DNA of 57,357 nt, from contig CALKMA010000026.1 in the NCBI GenBank assembly GCA_937993755.1, positions 1 to 57,357 of the forward strand. Reading direction: 5' to 3'. The stretch comes from HGM13233 sp900762805 (GTDB taxonomy: Bacteria > Bacillota > Clostridia > Oscillospirales > Ruminococcaceae). Positions 1 through 7,465 of the stretch are shown here, in pieces; position 1 is the first letter of the stretch, and each line of letters opens with the position of its first letter. The position numbers and the translations under genes were made by a program. The notes under the pieces were generated by a model. The model had not been told where the DNA came from. It worked only from the letters and a program-made list of their open reading frames with translations, and made no database searches.

Positions 1-3
1 ACT

Positions 4-57
4 TCATTCAGCCGGAGCCTGCAAATAATTTTGCGCATAAATCTTGACGGTACCCAT
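4..57 (-). CDS. 17-residue leader-like ORF overlapping the start of an off-edge gene
   Basis: Read leftward, an ATG at 57 follows a good ribosome site (AGGAGTG, 8 bases before the ATG) and encodes MGTVKIYAQNYLQAPAE before a TGA. The stop overlaps a second ATG at position 7 in an ATGA arrangement, and that second frame leaves the window. This looks like a short translated leader coupled to a downstream gene, or a real gene start broken by a frameshift. I do not recognise the peptide. Too little is visible to assign a product. Confidence 0.3.
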   Translation of the reverse strand: MGTVKIYAQNYLQAPAE

Positions 58-263
58 TTCGTGTCACTCCTTTCTGTGATTGGCGGATGGGGTGGCGTTT
101 TACCACCTCATTTTGGGCAGAAAAAAAGCAGGCAACCTTTTTCAGATTTCCTGCTCGGTGTGCCGCTGTGTGGGCGGTGGGTATTTAGTTGTAAAAGTTC
201 AGGACAAGTTGACCCGCTATTTTGCTCACAAACTGGATTTGCCAGCGTCAGCAAAACAACTTA

Positions 264-887
264 TTAATCAAATATGGTTTTCCAATTATCGCCTGCACGA
301 TACGCTTCAAAGCACATTTTAATTTGTTCTTCGTTATTTTTTTCAGTAGCAAGATTAGGAATATCACTTTGAGAAAAATAATCGAATCCTGTAGTTTCAA
401 TATTTTCCACAAACTCCCCACCAACAAGAGAACAAAGTACAAATATTTTACATACCCCATATGCATATATTGGTAAGTTGTGTTTTGCTCTGTCTTGAAC
501 AGCTATAATACTTTTTGCGATAACATCTAATCCAGATTCCTCTTTTACTTCCTTAATTGTATTTTCAGCAACAGATATGTTCACATCACACCACCCGCCA
601 GGGAGAGACCACTTCCCATTATTTTCACGAACAAGAAGAATTCTCTCATCCTTAAAAATAGCTGCACGAGTGTCCAGTTTTGGAGTTTGATACCCTGTTT
701 CATTGCAAAAAAGGTTTTTTACTGTTTCTGTGGGAAGCTCTGACATATGGGATAAGATTTCAGCTGATATTTCACGAACACGCTCATATCGTTCTCTATC
801 ATAAATATCTTTACCATAAGTCAATCCCGCTTGTGCAAGGCTCTGTAATTCTATTGCCCATTGTAGCCATTTCTCATTCCTGTTCAT
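264..887 (-). CDS. NUDIX hydrolase with N-terminal Nudix_N-type domain
   Basis: The 207-residue protein has a helical N-terminal region of about 60 residues, like the Nudix_N domain of Gram-positive ADP-ribose pyrophosphatase relatives, then a NUDIX fold at about 68-200. The NUDIX box begins at GGWCDVNISVAENT and continues KEVKEESGL. Its spacing and glutamates fit the GX5EX7REUXEEXGU pattern, but the usual Arg is Lys. Such enzymes cleave nucleoside diphosphates linked to another group; the substrate cannot be read here. The ATG at 887 follows GGAGGTGAC. The gene is clearly more AT-rich than the operons to the right, which suggests acquisition with its HAD and HipA-like neighbours. Confidence 0.85.
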   Translation of the reverse strand: MNRNEKWLQWAIELQSLAQAGLTYGKDIYDRERYERVREISAEILSHMSELPTETVKNLFCNETGYQTPKLDTRAAIFKDERILLVRENNGKWSLPGGWCDVNISVAENTIKEVKEESGLDVIAKSIIAVQDRAKHNLPIYAYGVCKIFVLCSLVGGEFVENIETTGFDYFSQSDIPNLATEKNNEEQIKMCFEAYRAGDNWKTIFD

Positions 888-936
888 TATATCTTTGTCA
901 CCTCCGAATTTGAAATCTCCGTATTATCCAACTTGC

Positions 937-1725
937 TTATTTCTTATCTATACTTTCAATAAGATTGTTTTCTACGCAATAATAATAGATTCCATCTTCT
1001 TCTGCGGATTTACAAATTGCGTTTGCTTTTGCTTTCACATTATCCTTCGCATTTCCCATCGCAACACCTGTCCCAACGGCTTCTAACATTTCAATATCGT
1101 TTTCTCCGTCCCCGAACGCAAGCGCCTCTTTTTTTGCTAATCCATAGTAATTCAGAATTACATTGACTGCATTTCCTTTTCCACCATTTAAAGGAATAAT
1201 ATCAACAGCTTTGTCCCACCAGGCAGTTATTTGAGAATTTCTACAACCTTTTAAAATTGTATCATATTCACCACAAGTACCTGAACACATGACTTGATAT
1301 ATCTCACCCTTACTTATTTCATCAAATTTATCTGATATAATTAATTCTACATTCCCGAATAAAAAATACTGTTCCAAATCAGGGTCTGTGCCATTTGCTA
1401 CAATTATATTTTCATTGCTAATTGCAATGGCTCTGTTCATTTTTTTTAAATTCTGGATTAGCATATTCTTATCTGTGTTATTTAATGGATTTTTGTAAAT
1501 AACATCTTCATCACGCACAATATATGACCCATTAAAAGTTGATAATATATCAAAATCTACTCCATCAAAATGTGGAATTTCTGGATAACTTCTTCCGGTT
1601 GCCATACATAATAATATCCCCTTCTTTTTTAATGCCTTTAAAGCATATAAGGTTTTATCCGAGATATTTTTTTCTCCCATTCTAAGCAAAGTTCCATCTA
1701 CATCGAAAAAAATTATTTTTATCAT
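937..1725 (-). CDS. Cof-type HAD-IIB phosphatase
   Basis: The protein is about 262 residues. Motif I is FFDVDGTLL near the N-terminus, with the two aspartates of HAD phosphatases; motif II is in CMATGRSY; motifs III/IV are a lysine in NGGKGNAV and FGDGENDIEML near residue 210. The C2B cap lies between motifs II and III, as in the Cof/YidA family, which dephosphorylates sugar phosphates and cofactors. I chose the ATG at 1725 because GAGGAG sits just upstream, rather than an in-frame TTG at 1740. It lies 49 bases upstream of the NUDIX gene on the same strand, so the pair are probably cotranscribed. Strong AT bias supports recent transfer. The substrate is unknown. Confidence 0.85.
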   Translation of the reverse strand: MIKIIFFDVDGTLLRMGEKNISDKTLYALKALKKKGILLCMATGRSYPEIPHFDGVDFDILSTFNGSYIVRDEDVIYKNPLNNTDKNMLIQNLKKMNRAIAISNENIIVANGTDPDLEQYFLFGNVELIISDKFDEISKGEIYQVMCSGTCGEYDTILKGCRNSQITAWWDKAVDIIPLNGGKGNAVNVILNYYGLAKKEALAFGDGENDIEMLEAVGTGVAMGNAKDNVKAKANAICKSAEEDGIYYYCVENNLIESIDKK

Positions 1726-1740
1726 ACAAGTTCTCCTCAA

Positions 1741-2202
1741 GTTTCAAAAATCCAATTTACTACTGAGTTCAGTATACAGTATTGCTTATTAAAAAGATAG
1801 CATATTTTATGAAACTTGTCGGCTGGGAACAGCTTGCAACGCAAGGTGTCCCCAGATGGCAAGTCCACAAAAGGGTAGCTGGCGGCAGCCAGCGCAGGGG
1901 AAGCGTAGCGTCCCCTGTATGATTTGGAGCAGACCATGACTGCGGAAGCCGACATTCTGCCGGCTGCTGCGGCATTCGCCGAGTGAATACGCAAGCATAT
2001 TCGTTCGGCTCATTGCTCGCACAAATCATAGCCCTCCGGCGAGGAGCCTTCGGAGAACGCAATCACCTCACGGGGTCCCCGCAAAGTTGCAAAACTTTGT
2101 GGGGAGAGGAGGGGCAGCAGAATGAATGAGTTTTGCCGCTTGCGGCGAAACGAATGATATGGAGCTTGCCACGACGAGGTGTATAATTGCGCCCTTAGTA
2201 AA
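1741..2202. other. Hairpin-rich non-coding stretch, possible mobile-element transfer origin or end
   Basis: No convincing gene is present. The stretch holds a dense series of inverted repeats: CAGGGGA...TCCCCTG at 1895-1917, a long imperfect palindrome at 1978-2009, CCCCGCAAAGTT/AACTTTGTGGGG (one mismatch) at 2077-2104, a GCCGC/GCGGC hairpin near 2134, and CCCTTAG-TAAA-CTAAGGG at 2192-2209. None has a clear T-tract, so ordinary terminators are unlikely. Clusters like this occur at origins of transfer and ends of integrative elements. That reading is inference; no relaxase gene is visible. Confidence 0.4.
1978..2009. repeat. Long imperfect palindrome, 15-base arms
   Basis: Arm GCCGAGTGAATACGC (1978-1992) pairs with GCATATTCGTTCGGC (1995-2009) across a 2-base gap, with three non-Watson-Crick positions, one of which could be a G-T pair. 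It is the longest element of the surrounding hairpin cluster. It could be a cruciform, a protein-binding site or part of a nick region. Confidence 0.5.
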
Positions 2203-2467
2203 CTAAGGGGTTTCCGGCTTCTCCCGTTCCAGCAGTTTTTTCAATAGTTCCTGCGTGTCCTGCCTGTGAAAAATGAGTTTCAACAGCAGCATGACATCAT
2301 CATCGGTCAGGCGTTCCGGTTCTTGCAGAAAACTTTCCAGCATTAAAAACGACACCTTCGCCTGTTTCAAAAGCCTTACTCAATTTCATAAGACATTCTT
2401 CACAGTAAAAGAGATCATCCCTTGGATAAACTTTTCCGCAACAATAACATTTTTCCCCAAACGCCAT
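2203..2467 (-). pseudogene. Small zinc-ribbon protein interrupted by a frameshift
   Basis: From an ATG at 2467 with GAGGAGAG upstream, the frame opens MAFGEKCYCCGKVYPRDD and continues to a CEEC motif, giving CxxC-type pairs typical of a small zinc ribbon. This frame stops at 2300 after 55 residues. A neighbouring frame continues with a helical, acidic segment (MLESFLQEPERLTDDDVML) and ends KKLLEREKPETP at 2203. Removing one G in the AAGGCTTTTGAAAC region would join the halves into a protein of about 86 residues. TATAAT on the minus strand at 2517-2522 could be its -10 box. It is either a decayed gene or a sequencing error. Function unknown. Confidence 0.5.
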
Positions 2468-2567
2468 TAAACAACTCTCCTCATCAATTTCCGATTTGTC
2501 GTTCTGATTTAAGAATATTATACTACGATATTGTGACTTTTTGTACCGTCAAGTTCGCAGTATGTAT

Positions 2568-2597
2568 CTGCGGTATGGGGTTACTCCCATACCGCAG
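2568..2597. other. Perfect 12-bp hairpin downstream of the HipA-like gene
   Basis: CTGCGGTATGGG (2568-2579) and CCCATACCGCAG (2586-2597) form a perfect 12-bp stem with a 6-base loop, 6 bases beyond the stop of the HipA-like gene. There is no T-tract on either strand. It may be an RNA-stabilising or weakly terminating hairpin. Confidence 0.5.
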
Positions 2598-2602
2598 ACG
2601 GA

Positions 2603-4015
2603 TTATCTTTCCGGCTCGTTTTTGTGCTTTGTACTTCTCTGAACCGGAATGGAGAGCAGCTCTCGTGTACGCTCGACCAGCTGCTTTTCAATGGCTGTCA
2701 GCCGTTCTTCCAGCAAATTGAGGGACGGATGACGGGTGAATTTGAAGTCCACCATTCGCCGCAGCTGTGCTTTCTGCTTTGCTCCCATTACCTCTTTACA
2801 CACATCCTCATAGGAAATGCGGTAAGGATTGGAACGGGTCTTTGCGTACGCACGCAGGTTCTTGAAATCATCCGGCATTGCATAGTTGAACAGCGACAAG
2901 CCGTTATCGAAGATGGGCGCCGGGGCTATAATTTCGCCCGTGTGATTGTTCCGCAGTAAGCCAAAGTTGCCGAAGTGCCGATCCTCGTTGTAGATCACCG
3001 AGTCGAACACCAGCATACTGCAAAGCTGCTCATAGAACTCGTCGCCCAAGTTTTTGTAGTAGTCCAGGCAGGTTTTCAGCGTGGACTTCCTGATAATCCG
3101 CCCGATGGGGACAAACGCCGTGTCTATATCCGTAAAGAGCTTGCACTTGGAGGCGAGGATGCCCTTCCAGTTTTCAAGGTCATACCGGACGCAGGGGATG
3201 CCCATTGCCTCCGCCACCTGACAGGCGTAATACTCGCTGTACGGCTCGTTGCCGGTGTTGGCTGCGCCCTCCGTGCCGCCCTTATACAGGTAGATGCCGT
3301 CGCCCTCCACAAGCCGCCACGCTTTCCGCAGCATACCGTTTGTGGTCAGCTCCGGCGAAGTGGAGAAGGCCTCCCGGCTTCCGCCCACGCCGGTATAGGC
3401 AACCAAGGACAGCGCCTCGGAGAAGCGGTTTTCATAGAGGTTGTAGTCGGCAAACCTTCCGTCAAAGCCGGCAGGCACCACCCAAAAGCTGTCGTTGAGG
3501 GACAGTCCCATACAGACGTCAATGATGCCCTTGGTGTTGTTCACGCTCAGCCCCAGCGTTTTCAGTATCTCGTCCACGAACTGCCGGTTCTTCGGGATCA
3601 CCCGCCTTTCCAGCCATTTTACGACGCCCTCGTCCGTCAGCTCCAAGTCCAAGGGAAGCAGATGTTGCTTCTCCCTGCTATATTCCTGAATCCTTGCCTG
3701 CAAGCCCTCCAAGCCCTTTTCCTCAAGGGTAAAGGTCAGCAGCTCCTCGTCATACAGGCGCAGGCTGTAAGCATTGGCCATAGCTGCGCTCCTTTCTTCC
3801 AGCATAATATTCACATCCTTGCCGAGTGCTTCGGCAACCTTCAGCAGCATATCCAGCGTGAGGTTCTGCGCCCCGCTTTCCATACGGCAGATGTTGGAGC
3901 GCTGCGTTCCGATCAGCGCCGCAAGCTGCGCCTGCGTCAGCCCTTTTTCCAGTCTTACCTGCGTCAGCTTCTGCACAATGCTATGCCTTGATGCCAGCAG
4001 TTCGTTGTCCGTCAC
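2603..4015 (-). CDS. HTH (Xre)-HipA fusion: putative serine/threonine kinase toxin with built-in antitoxin-like domain
   Basis: The 470-residue protein joins an Xre/Cro-type helix-turn-helix at about residues 12-68 to a HipA-like kinase. The kinase half shows a YKGG nucleotide-loop-like motif near 244, the catalytic segment NEDRHFGNFG at 343-352 (Asp345 as candidate base) and a metal-binding DNG at 370-372. In HipBA the DNA-binding antitoxin and the kinase are separate proteins; here they are one chain. HipA kinases inactivate translation factors such as GltX, so a persistence or growth-control role is likely, but the target is inference. The start is GTG at 4015 behind AGGTGAGG. A promoter with a perfect palindrome lies just upstream, consistent with autoregulation. 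It sits in the AT-rich accessory segment. Confidence 0.8.
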   Translation of the reverse strand: MTDNELLASRHSIVQKLTQVRLEKGLTQAQLAALIGTQRSNICRMESGAQNLTLDMLLKVAEALGKDVNIMLEERSAAMANAYSLRLYDEELLTFTLEEKGLEGLQARIQEYSREKQHLLPLDLELTDEGVVKWLERRVIPKNRQFVDEILKTLGLSVNNTKGIIDVCMGLSLNDSFWVVPAGFDGRFADYNLYENRFSEALSLVAYTGVGGSREAFSTSPELTTNGMLRKAWRLVEGDGIYLYKGGTEGAANTGNEPYSEYYACQVAEAMGIPCVRYDLENWKGILASKCKLFTDIDTAFVPIGRIIRKSTLKTCLDYYKNLGDEFYEQLCSMLVFDSVIYNEDRHFGNFGLLRNNHTGEIIAPAPIFDNGLSLFNYAMPDDFKNLRAYAKTRSNPYRISYEDVCKEVMGAKQKAQLRRMVDFKFTRHPSLNLLEERLTAIEKQLVERTRELLSIPVQRSTKHKNEPER

Positions 4016-4041
4016 AAAACCTCACCTCGCTTTCCGCTACT

Positions 4042-4070
4042 ATGTTATCATATATGATAACGAATGTCAA
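4042..4070 (-). promoter_or_regulatory. Sigma-A promoter with embedded 18-bp palindromic operator for the HTH-HipA gene
   Basis: On the minus strand TTGACA (4065-4070) is followed after 17 bases by TAACAT (4042-4047). The perfect palindrome GTTATCATATATGATAAC (4044-4061) fills the spacer and overlaps the -10, the classic place for a repressor site. Its distance from the GTG at 4015 and the HTH domain of the product point to self-repression. Confidence 0.7.
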
Positions 4071-4150
4071 GGAGGTCTCTTTGAACATGAACAATTTACT
4101 GATATATATCTTTCGAGCATGAGGAGAGCTGTGCCGAACGGCAGAATCAA

Positions 4151-4300
4151 ATGCACAGAGATAAAGAGCTGGAGCGGTTTTTCCTCTCGGACTTTTGGCT
4201 TCATAACAAATTACGGTCAATTCAGACAAAGACGGAGATATTACAAATCTATCTTGATTTCACGCAGGGCTGTTCGGCGAGCAGTCCTGCTTTTACTTAG
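4151..4300 (+). CDS. Short ORF of 49 residues, unknown
   Basis: An open frame starts MHRDKELERFFLSDFW and ends at a TAG at 4300. The composition looks protein-like, charged and helical at the N-terminus. GAGGAG lies about 22 bases before the ATG, too far for a normal ribosome site, and an in-frame stop lies shortly upstream of the ATG. It may be the remnant of a longer gene at the edge of the accessory segment. I do not recognise it. Confidence 0.2.
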   Translation: MHRDKELERFFLSDFWLHNKLRSIQTKTEILQIYLDFTQGCSASSPAFT

Positions 4301-4494
4301 TATATGGGAGAGGATGCATGGTAATTTATTCTACGGCCGACGCACATCTTGGTCACTATAATGTCATCCGGTCCTGATGCCGCCCTGCTGAAAAACACGA
4401 TCTTCCTTGCACAGTCGATAATCTTCTTCTGCTCCATGCTGTCTTTCCTCTTCTGATAGATTCTGGTCTTTTCAAACGGCGGCAGATTAAGTGA

Positions 4495-4534
4495 ACAAAA
4501 GCAGGCAGGCCGCAGGCTTAACCGGCGGCCTGCC
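4495..4534 (-). terminator. Rho-independent terminator of the PTS/RpiR/RraA operon
   Basis: GGCAGGCCGC (4504-4513) pairs with GCGGCCTGCC (4525-4534), a perfect 10-bp stem with an 11-base loop. On the minus strand it is followed by TGCTTTTGTT. It lies 32 bases beyond the stop of the RraA-like gene and closes the long minus-strand operon. Confidence 0.7.
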
Positions 4535-4566
4535 ATAAAGCTATCTGTCCCTGCGCAGACGGAAGC

Positions 4567-5266
4567 TCACGCGTTCCACATGCAGCCGAGCTTTTCGATT
4601 CCTTTCTGCACTATCAAACGATCGTTCCACGCACGGTCAACTGTGCCGGCCAGCGCAGCACTTGCCTTCTCGGCATCCTGCCGCCGCAGGATTTCAGCTG
4701 CATCAGCCACAGCAGCCGCATCAGACAGCGGAACAACGATAACGCCATCAGCATCGGCTACAATGATATCTCCCGGACAAACAACTACTCCTCCGCAGAA
4801 AATAGGAACATTGATTTCGCCGGTGGCCCTCTTTATACGGGCCACCGGGCGTTGCACCGGTGCAGTAAATCGGAAGCTTCCAGCCCCTCACTGTTCCCAT
4901 ATCGCGGACGGGACCATCGACAACAATCCCTTCAGCGCCGCGGATGGAAAGATACCCCAGCATAATCTCCCCCCATCAGGGCGTGAACAGAATCGCCGTC
5001 TTGAGAAACAACCAGCACATCCCCACAGCCGCAAAGGTCAGACGCAGCATGAATCAAAGGATTGTCACCGGCACAGCTTCTGACAATCACGGCGTGCCAG
5101 GCCATAACTGGCACAACGGGTCGGCTGACCAGGCAAATGCGGGGGGCATCGTCTGACCGTGCGCCATGACATCGGCAATATTAGCAGCCGGTATGCAGCG
5201 CAGATGCGCCAGCACGGCGGAGTCGGCAGGCGGGCAACACAGATAGATTCGTTTTCCAACAGGCAT
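4567..5266 (-). pseudogene. RraA/4-hydroxy-4-methyl-2-oxoglutarate aldolase-like gene with three frameshifts
   Basis: Pieces of one RraA-fold protein are spread over all three minus frames. The first (from ATG 5266, MPVGKRIYLCCPP...IADVM) is followed in other frames by SCAGDN...CGCGDVLVV, RGAEGIVVDGPVRDMG, then GGVVVCPGDIIVADADGV to the stop at 4567. GDIIVADADGV and VVDGPVRD are family hallmarks. Each break fits one extra base in a short run: C6 near 5140, G6 near 4973, and GGCC near 4830. Three independent +1 events mean either decay or local sequence error. RraA-like proteins are metal-dependent oxo-acid aldolases/decarboxylases or RNase E regulators. A lyase role would suit this operon, which also has a 2-hydroxyacid dehydrogenase. 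Confidence 0.75.
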
Positions 5267-5321
5267 ATTAACTCTTCCAAAAAACAGCGGAGCAGATACT
5301 CCTCTGCCCCACTGAAATCTG

Positions 5322-6173
5322 TCATGGTTCGATGTAATTCAGTTTTGTTATGATGGAATTGCGTGCGGTATTCTTCTGGAATCGCTCTGGATCGCGCTTA
5401 AAAAGGCAGAGATAAAGCATATCCAGCACGCAAGAGTAGGTATAAGTAATCATAACATTGCGCATAACGGTTCTGTTGCCGTACTCAACCACCTTGAGAT
5501 TGACGTCCGATAGATCGGCAAGCCGGTTTTGAGCCAGCCGCGTGATCGAAATGACCTTCATGCCCCTTTTTCGAGCAATTTTGGCAAAGTTAAGCGTTTC
5601 CCGCGTCTCGCCAGTGTCTGAGAGCAGCAGTACAACGTCGCCCGGCTTGCATGCGTCGATTTTGGCATAGACCTCTGCTGTGTAGGTATTGGTAAAGGCG
5701 TTAAGCCCCATCTTGAGCAGACGCGAAACAAAGTGTTCCACCTGATACTCCTTGCGGCTGGTATAGCCAAATGCCACAATAGTATCGGCGGCATACAAAT
5801 AATCCACCGCCTCGCGGTAGCTTGATATCCTGTTGAGAGAAGCTGTCAGCTCAAACATATTCTGATACTGCATACCGAGACGGCGCAGCGTAGCGTCATC
5901 GTCCTCGCCGAAATCAATTTCTTCGTTGACTTCAGCATCGGCCATGTCCGTGCTCAGGTCGTTGATCATGCGCTTAAAGCTGCTGTATCCGAGCTTCTGG
6001 GAGAACTTGATAACGGTTGACTGTGCAATTCCCAGCCGACCGGCCAGTTCGCTCGATGTAATGGCACGCAGCTCACCCGAATGCTCACCAATATATTTGG
6101 CCAGCAGTTCCTCAGTAGCCGTCAGGTTGTCAAAAACCATGGATAAGCGTTTTGCAAACAGGCCCGATTCCAT
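5322..6173 (-). CDS. RpiR/MurR-family transcriptional regulator with SIS domain
   Basis: The 283-residue protein has an N-terminal RpiR helix-turn-helix at about 1-77 (ELAGRLGIAQSTVIKFSQKLGYSSF is typical) and a SIS sugar-phosphate-binding domain at about 110-250, with the SDTGETRE loop matching the usual SxSGxTxE. RpiR proteins sense phosphosugars and control nearby catabolic genes, so this is probably the regulator of the PTS operon it belongs to. The start at 6173 has GGAGG upstream. Its stop overlaps another ATG in an ATGA context, 56 bases before the RraA-like start. An inverted repeat upstream of the first operon gene (14754-14785) is a possible target. Confidence 0.88.
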   Translation of the reverse strand: MESGLFAKRLSMVFDNLTATEELLAKYIGEHSGELRAITSSELAGRLGIAQSTVIKFSQKLGYSSFKRMINDLSTDMADAEVNEEIDFGEDDDATLRRLGMQYQNMFELTASLNRISSYREAVDYLYAADTIVAFGYTSRKEYQVEHFVSRLLKMGLNAFTNTYTAEVYAKIDACKPGDVVLLLSDTGETRETLNFAKIARKRGMKVISITRLAQNRLADLSDVNLKVVEYGNRTVMRNVMITYTYSCVLDMLYLCLFKRDPERFQKNTARNSIITKLNYIEP

Positions 6174-6262
6174 ATTATGCCTCCATTTCCGATTCTTTTG
6201 CGATATTCCGATGTCACTATTATAAGCTTTATCGAAAAAGCTGTCAAATACCCGGAATATTC

Positions 6263-7465
6263 TCAGAACAGCTCGGTATTATCGACGGCATAATAGGCAT
6301 TGCGAATCAAATCAAATAGCAACCTCTCTTCGGGCACAGCGGTATTGAGTCCGGTGTAGCGCAGGATAACGGCATCAATCCCGTCATAGGCAATCTCCTC
6401 ACCCATGCGCAGGCTCTGCGGATCGTCCGCCGCGCGGTAAAAGAAACCATAGGCGCAGCACTTGGCGATAAAATAAGGCGTGCGGCCGTATTTGAGACAG
6501 AGCAGAGCCGGGCCGATAAAACGGTCATTACGGCCCATCTTTCGCAGCGGCTCGCGCGCGATGCGGTGCAGGCTGTCCCGGAAGCTTTCGTTACGAAAGA
6601 TACAGATCTGATTTCTGGCGCGCTCGACAGGATCCTCATGCAGACCGTATTCACGCGCCACGCCGAAATAGCCCTCCTGCGCTGCATAGTAGGCAAACCG
6701 GGCAGCCGTCGGATGATAGGCGGCGTCATAGGTATTGTCAAGACCGTAGTACAGCGCCACAAAGGCCATCGAGCACTGCACCAAATTGCCGGCCCATATC
6801 TTGATGGCCATAGCAGCCGAGAGGTCTTTTTCAAATCGGAAAAAGCCCGGACATGCTGAAATCTTGTGCAGCGCGGGCAGATCCTCCACGCGCAGCACGC
6901 TTTTGTTGTCTCCGGTAATATGATAGCGGTCGAGGCACTCGTTCGTCTCCGGTAACAGATTCTTTCGGTTGACAATGCTCATGACCAGCAGGATATGCTT
7001 TTCAAAATAGGCCGTTTCCTCAGCATTCAAACGACTGCGCAGACCGTGGTCATAGGCCTCATAGAGGCCGACATAGTTGGCCCCCAATGTGATGGGCAGC
7101 ACCGTCTCAAGCCCAATCCGCATCCGCAGCCGAATGGCGGCAGCCAGGTGATCCATGACATCCTCAAAGGCATCCGGCAGCAGCGCTGTCAGCACGATAT
7201 CGGCACGCGCCACGCTCTCGTGATAGGCATCCGGCTGCTTCCATGCATCGATAAGCTGAAAGCCATCGATCTTTACGGTTTCCGCCGTTTGTTTCTTCAG
7301 ATCGTTCATTGTGACATGGTAATAGCCCTGCTCACGCAGCCCTTCGACCAGTCGGCTGTCACAGTCAACAAAGGTGACTTGATAGCACCCTCTCTCTCGG
7401 TGGAAAAGCTCTCCCAGCATGCCGCGCCCGCTGCGGCCTGCGCCGATGATTGTTACATTATACAA
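6263..7465 (-). CDS. Mannitol-1-phosphate 5-dehydrogenase-like protein lacking the usual catalytic His
   Basis: The 400-residue protein has the length and layout of long-chain polyol dehydrogenases: an N-terminal NAD-binding fold with GAGRSGRG at residues 8-15 and a helical C-terminal mannitol-dehydrogenase domain from about 200. The family's catalytic pattern is Lys-x4-Asn-x2-His. Here the segment at 222-230 reads KIWAGNLVQ, so Lys222 and Asn227 are kept but His is Gln230 (codon CAG). It may act on a different phosphosugar or be catalytically altered. The start is a TTG at 7465, preceded by GGAGG at 9 bases and overlapping the end of the HAD gene by 8 bases. Its operon place suggests interconversion of an imported ketose or hexitol phosphate. 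Confidence 0.75.
   Translation of the reverse strand: MYNVTIIGAGRSGRGMLGELFHRERGCYQVTFVDCDSRLVEGLREQGYYHVTMNDLKKQTAETVKIDGFQLIDAWKQPDAYHESVARADIVLTALLPDAFEDVMDHLAAAIRLRMRIGLETVLPITLGANYVGLYEAYDHGLRSRLNAEETAYFEKHILLVMSIVNRKNLLPETNECLDRYHITGDNKSVLRVEDLPALHKISACPGFFRFEKDLSAAMAIKIWAGNLVQCSMAFVALYYGLDNTYDAAYHPTAARFAYYAAQEGYFGVAREYGLHEDPVERARNQICIFRNESFRDSLHRIAREPLRKMGRNDRFIGPALLCLKYGRTPYFIAKCCAYGFFYRAADDPQSLRMGEEIAYDGIDAVILRYTGLNTAVPEERLLFDLIRNAYYAVDNTELF

Noticed and set aside
1769..2062. Overlapping minus-strand frames of 70-97 codons
   Set aside because: All three frames are partly open, ribosome sites are absent and the sequence is dominated by hairpins, so I treat it as non-coding.
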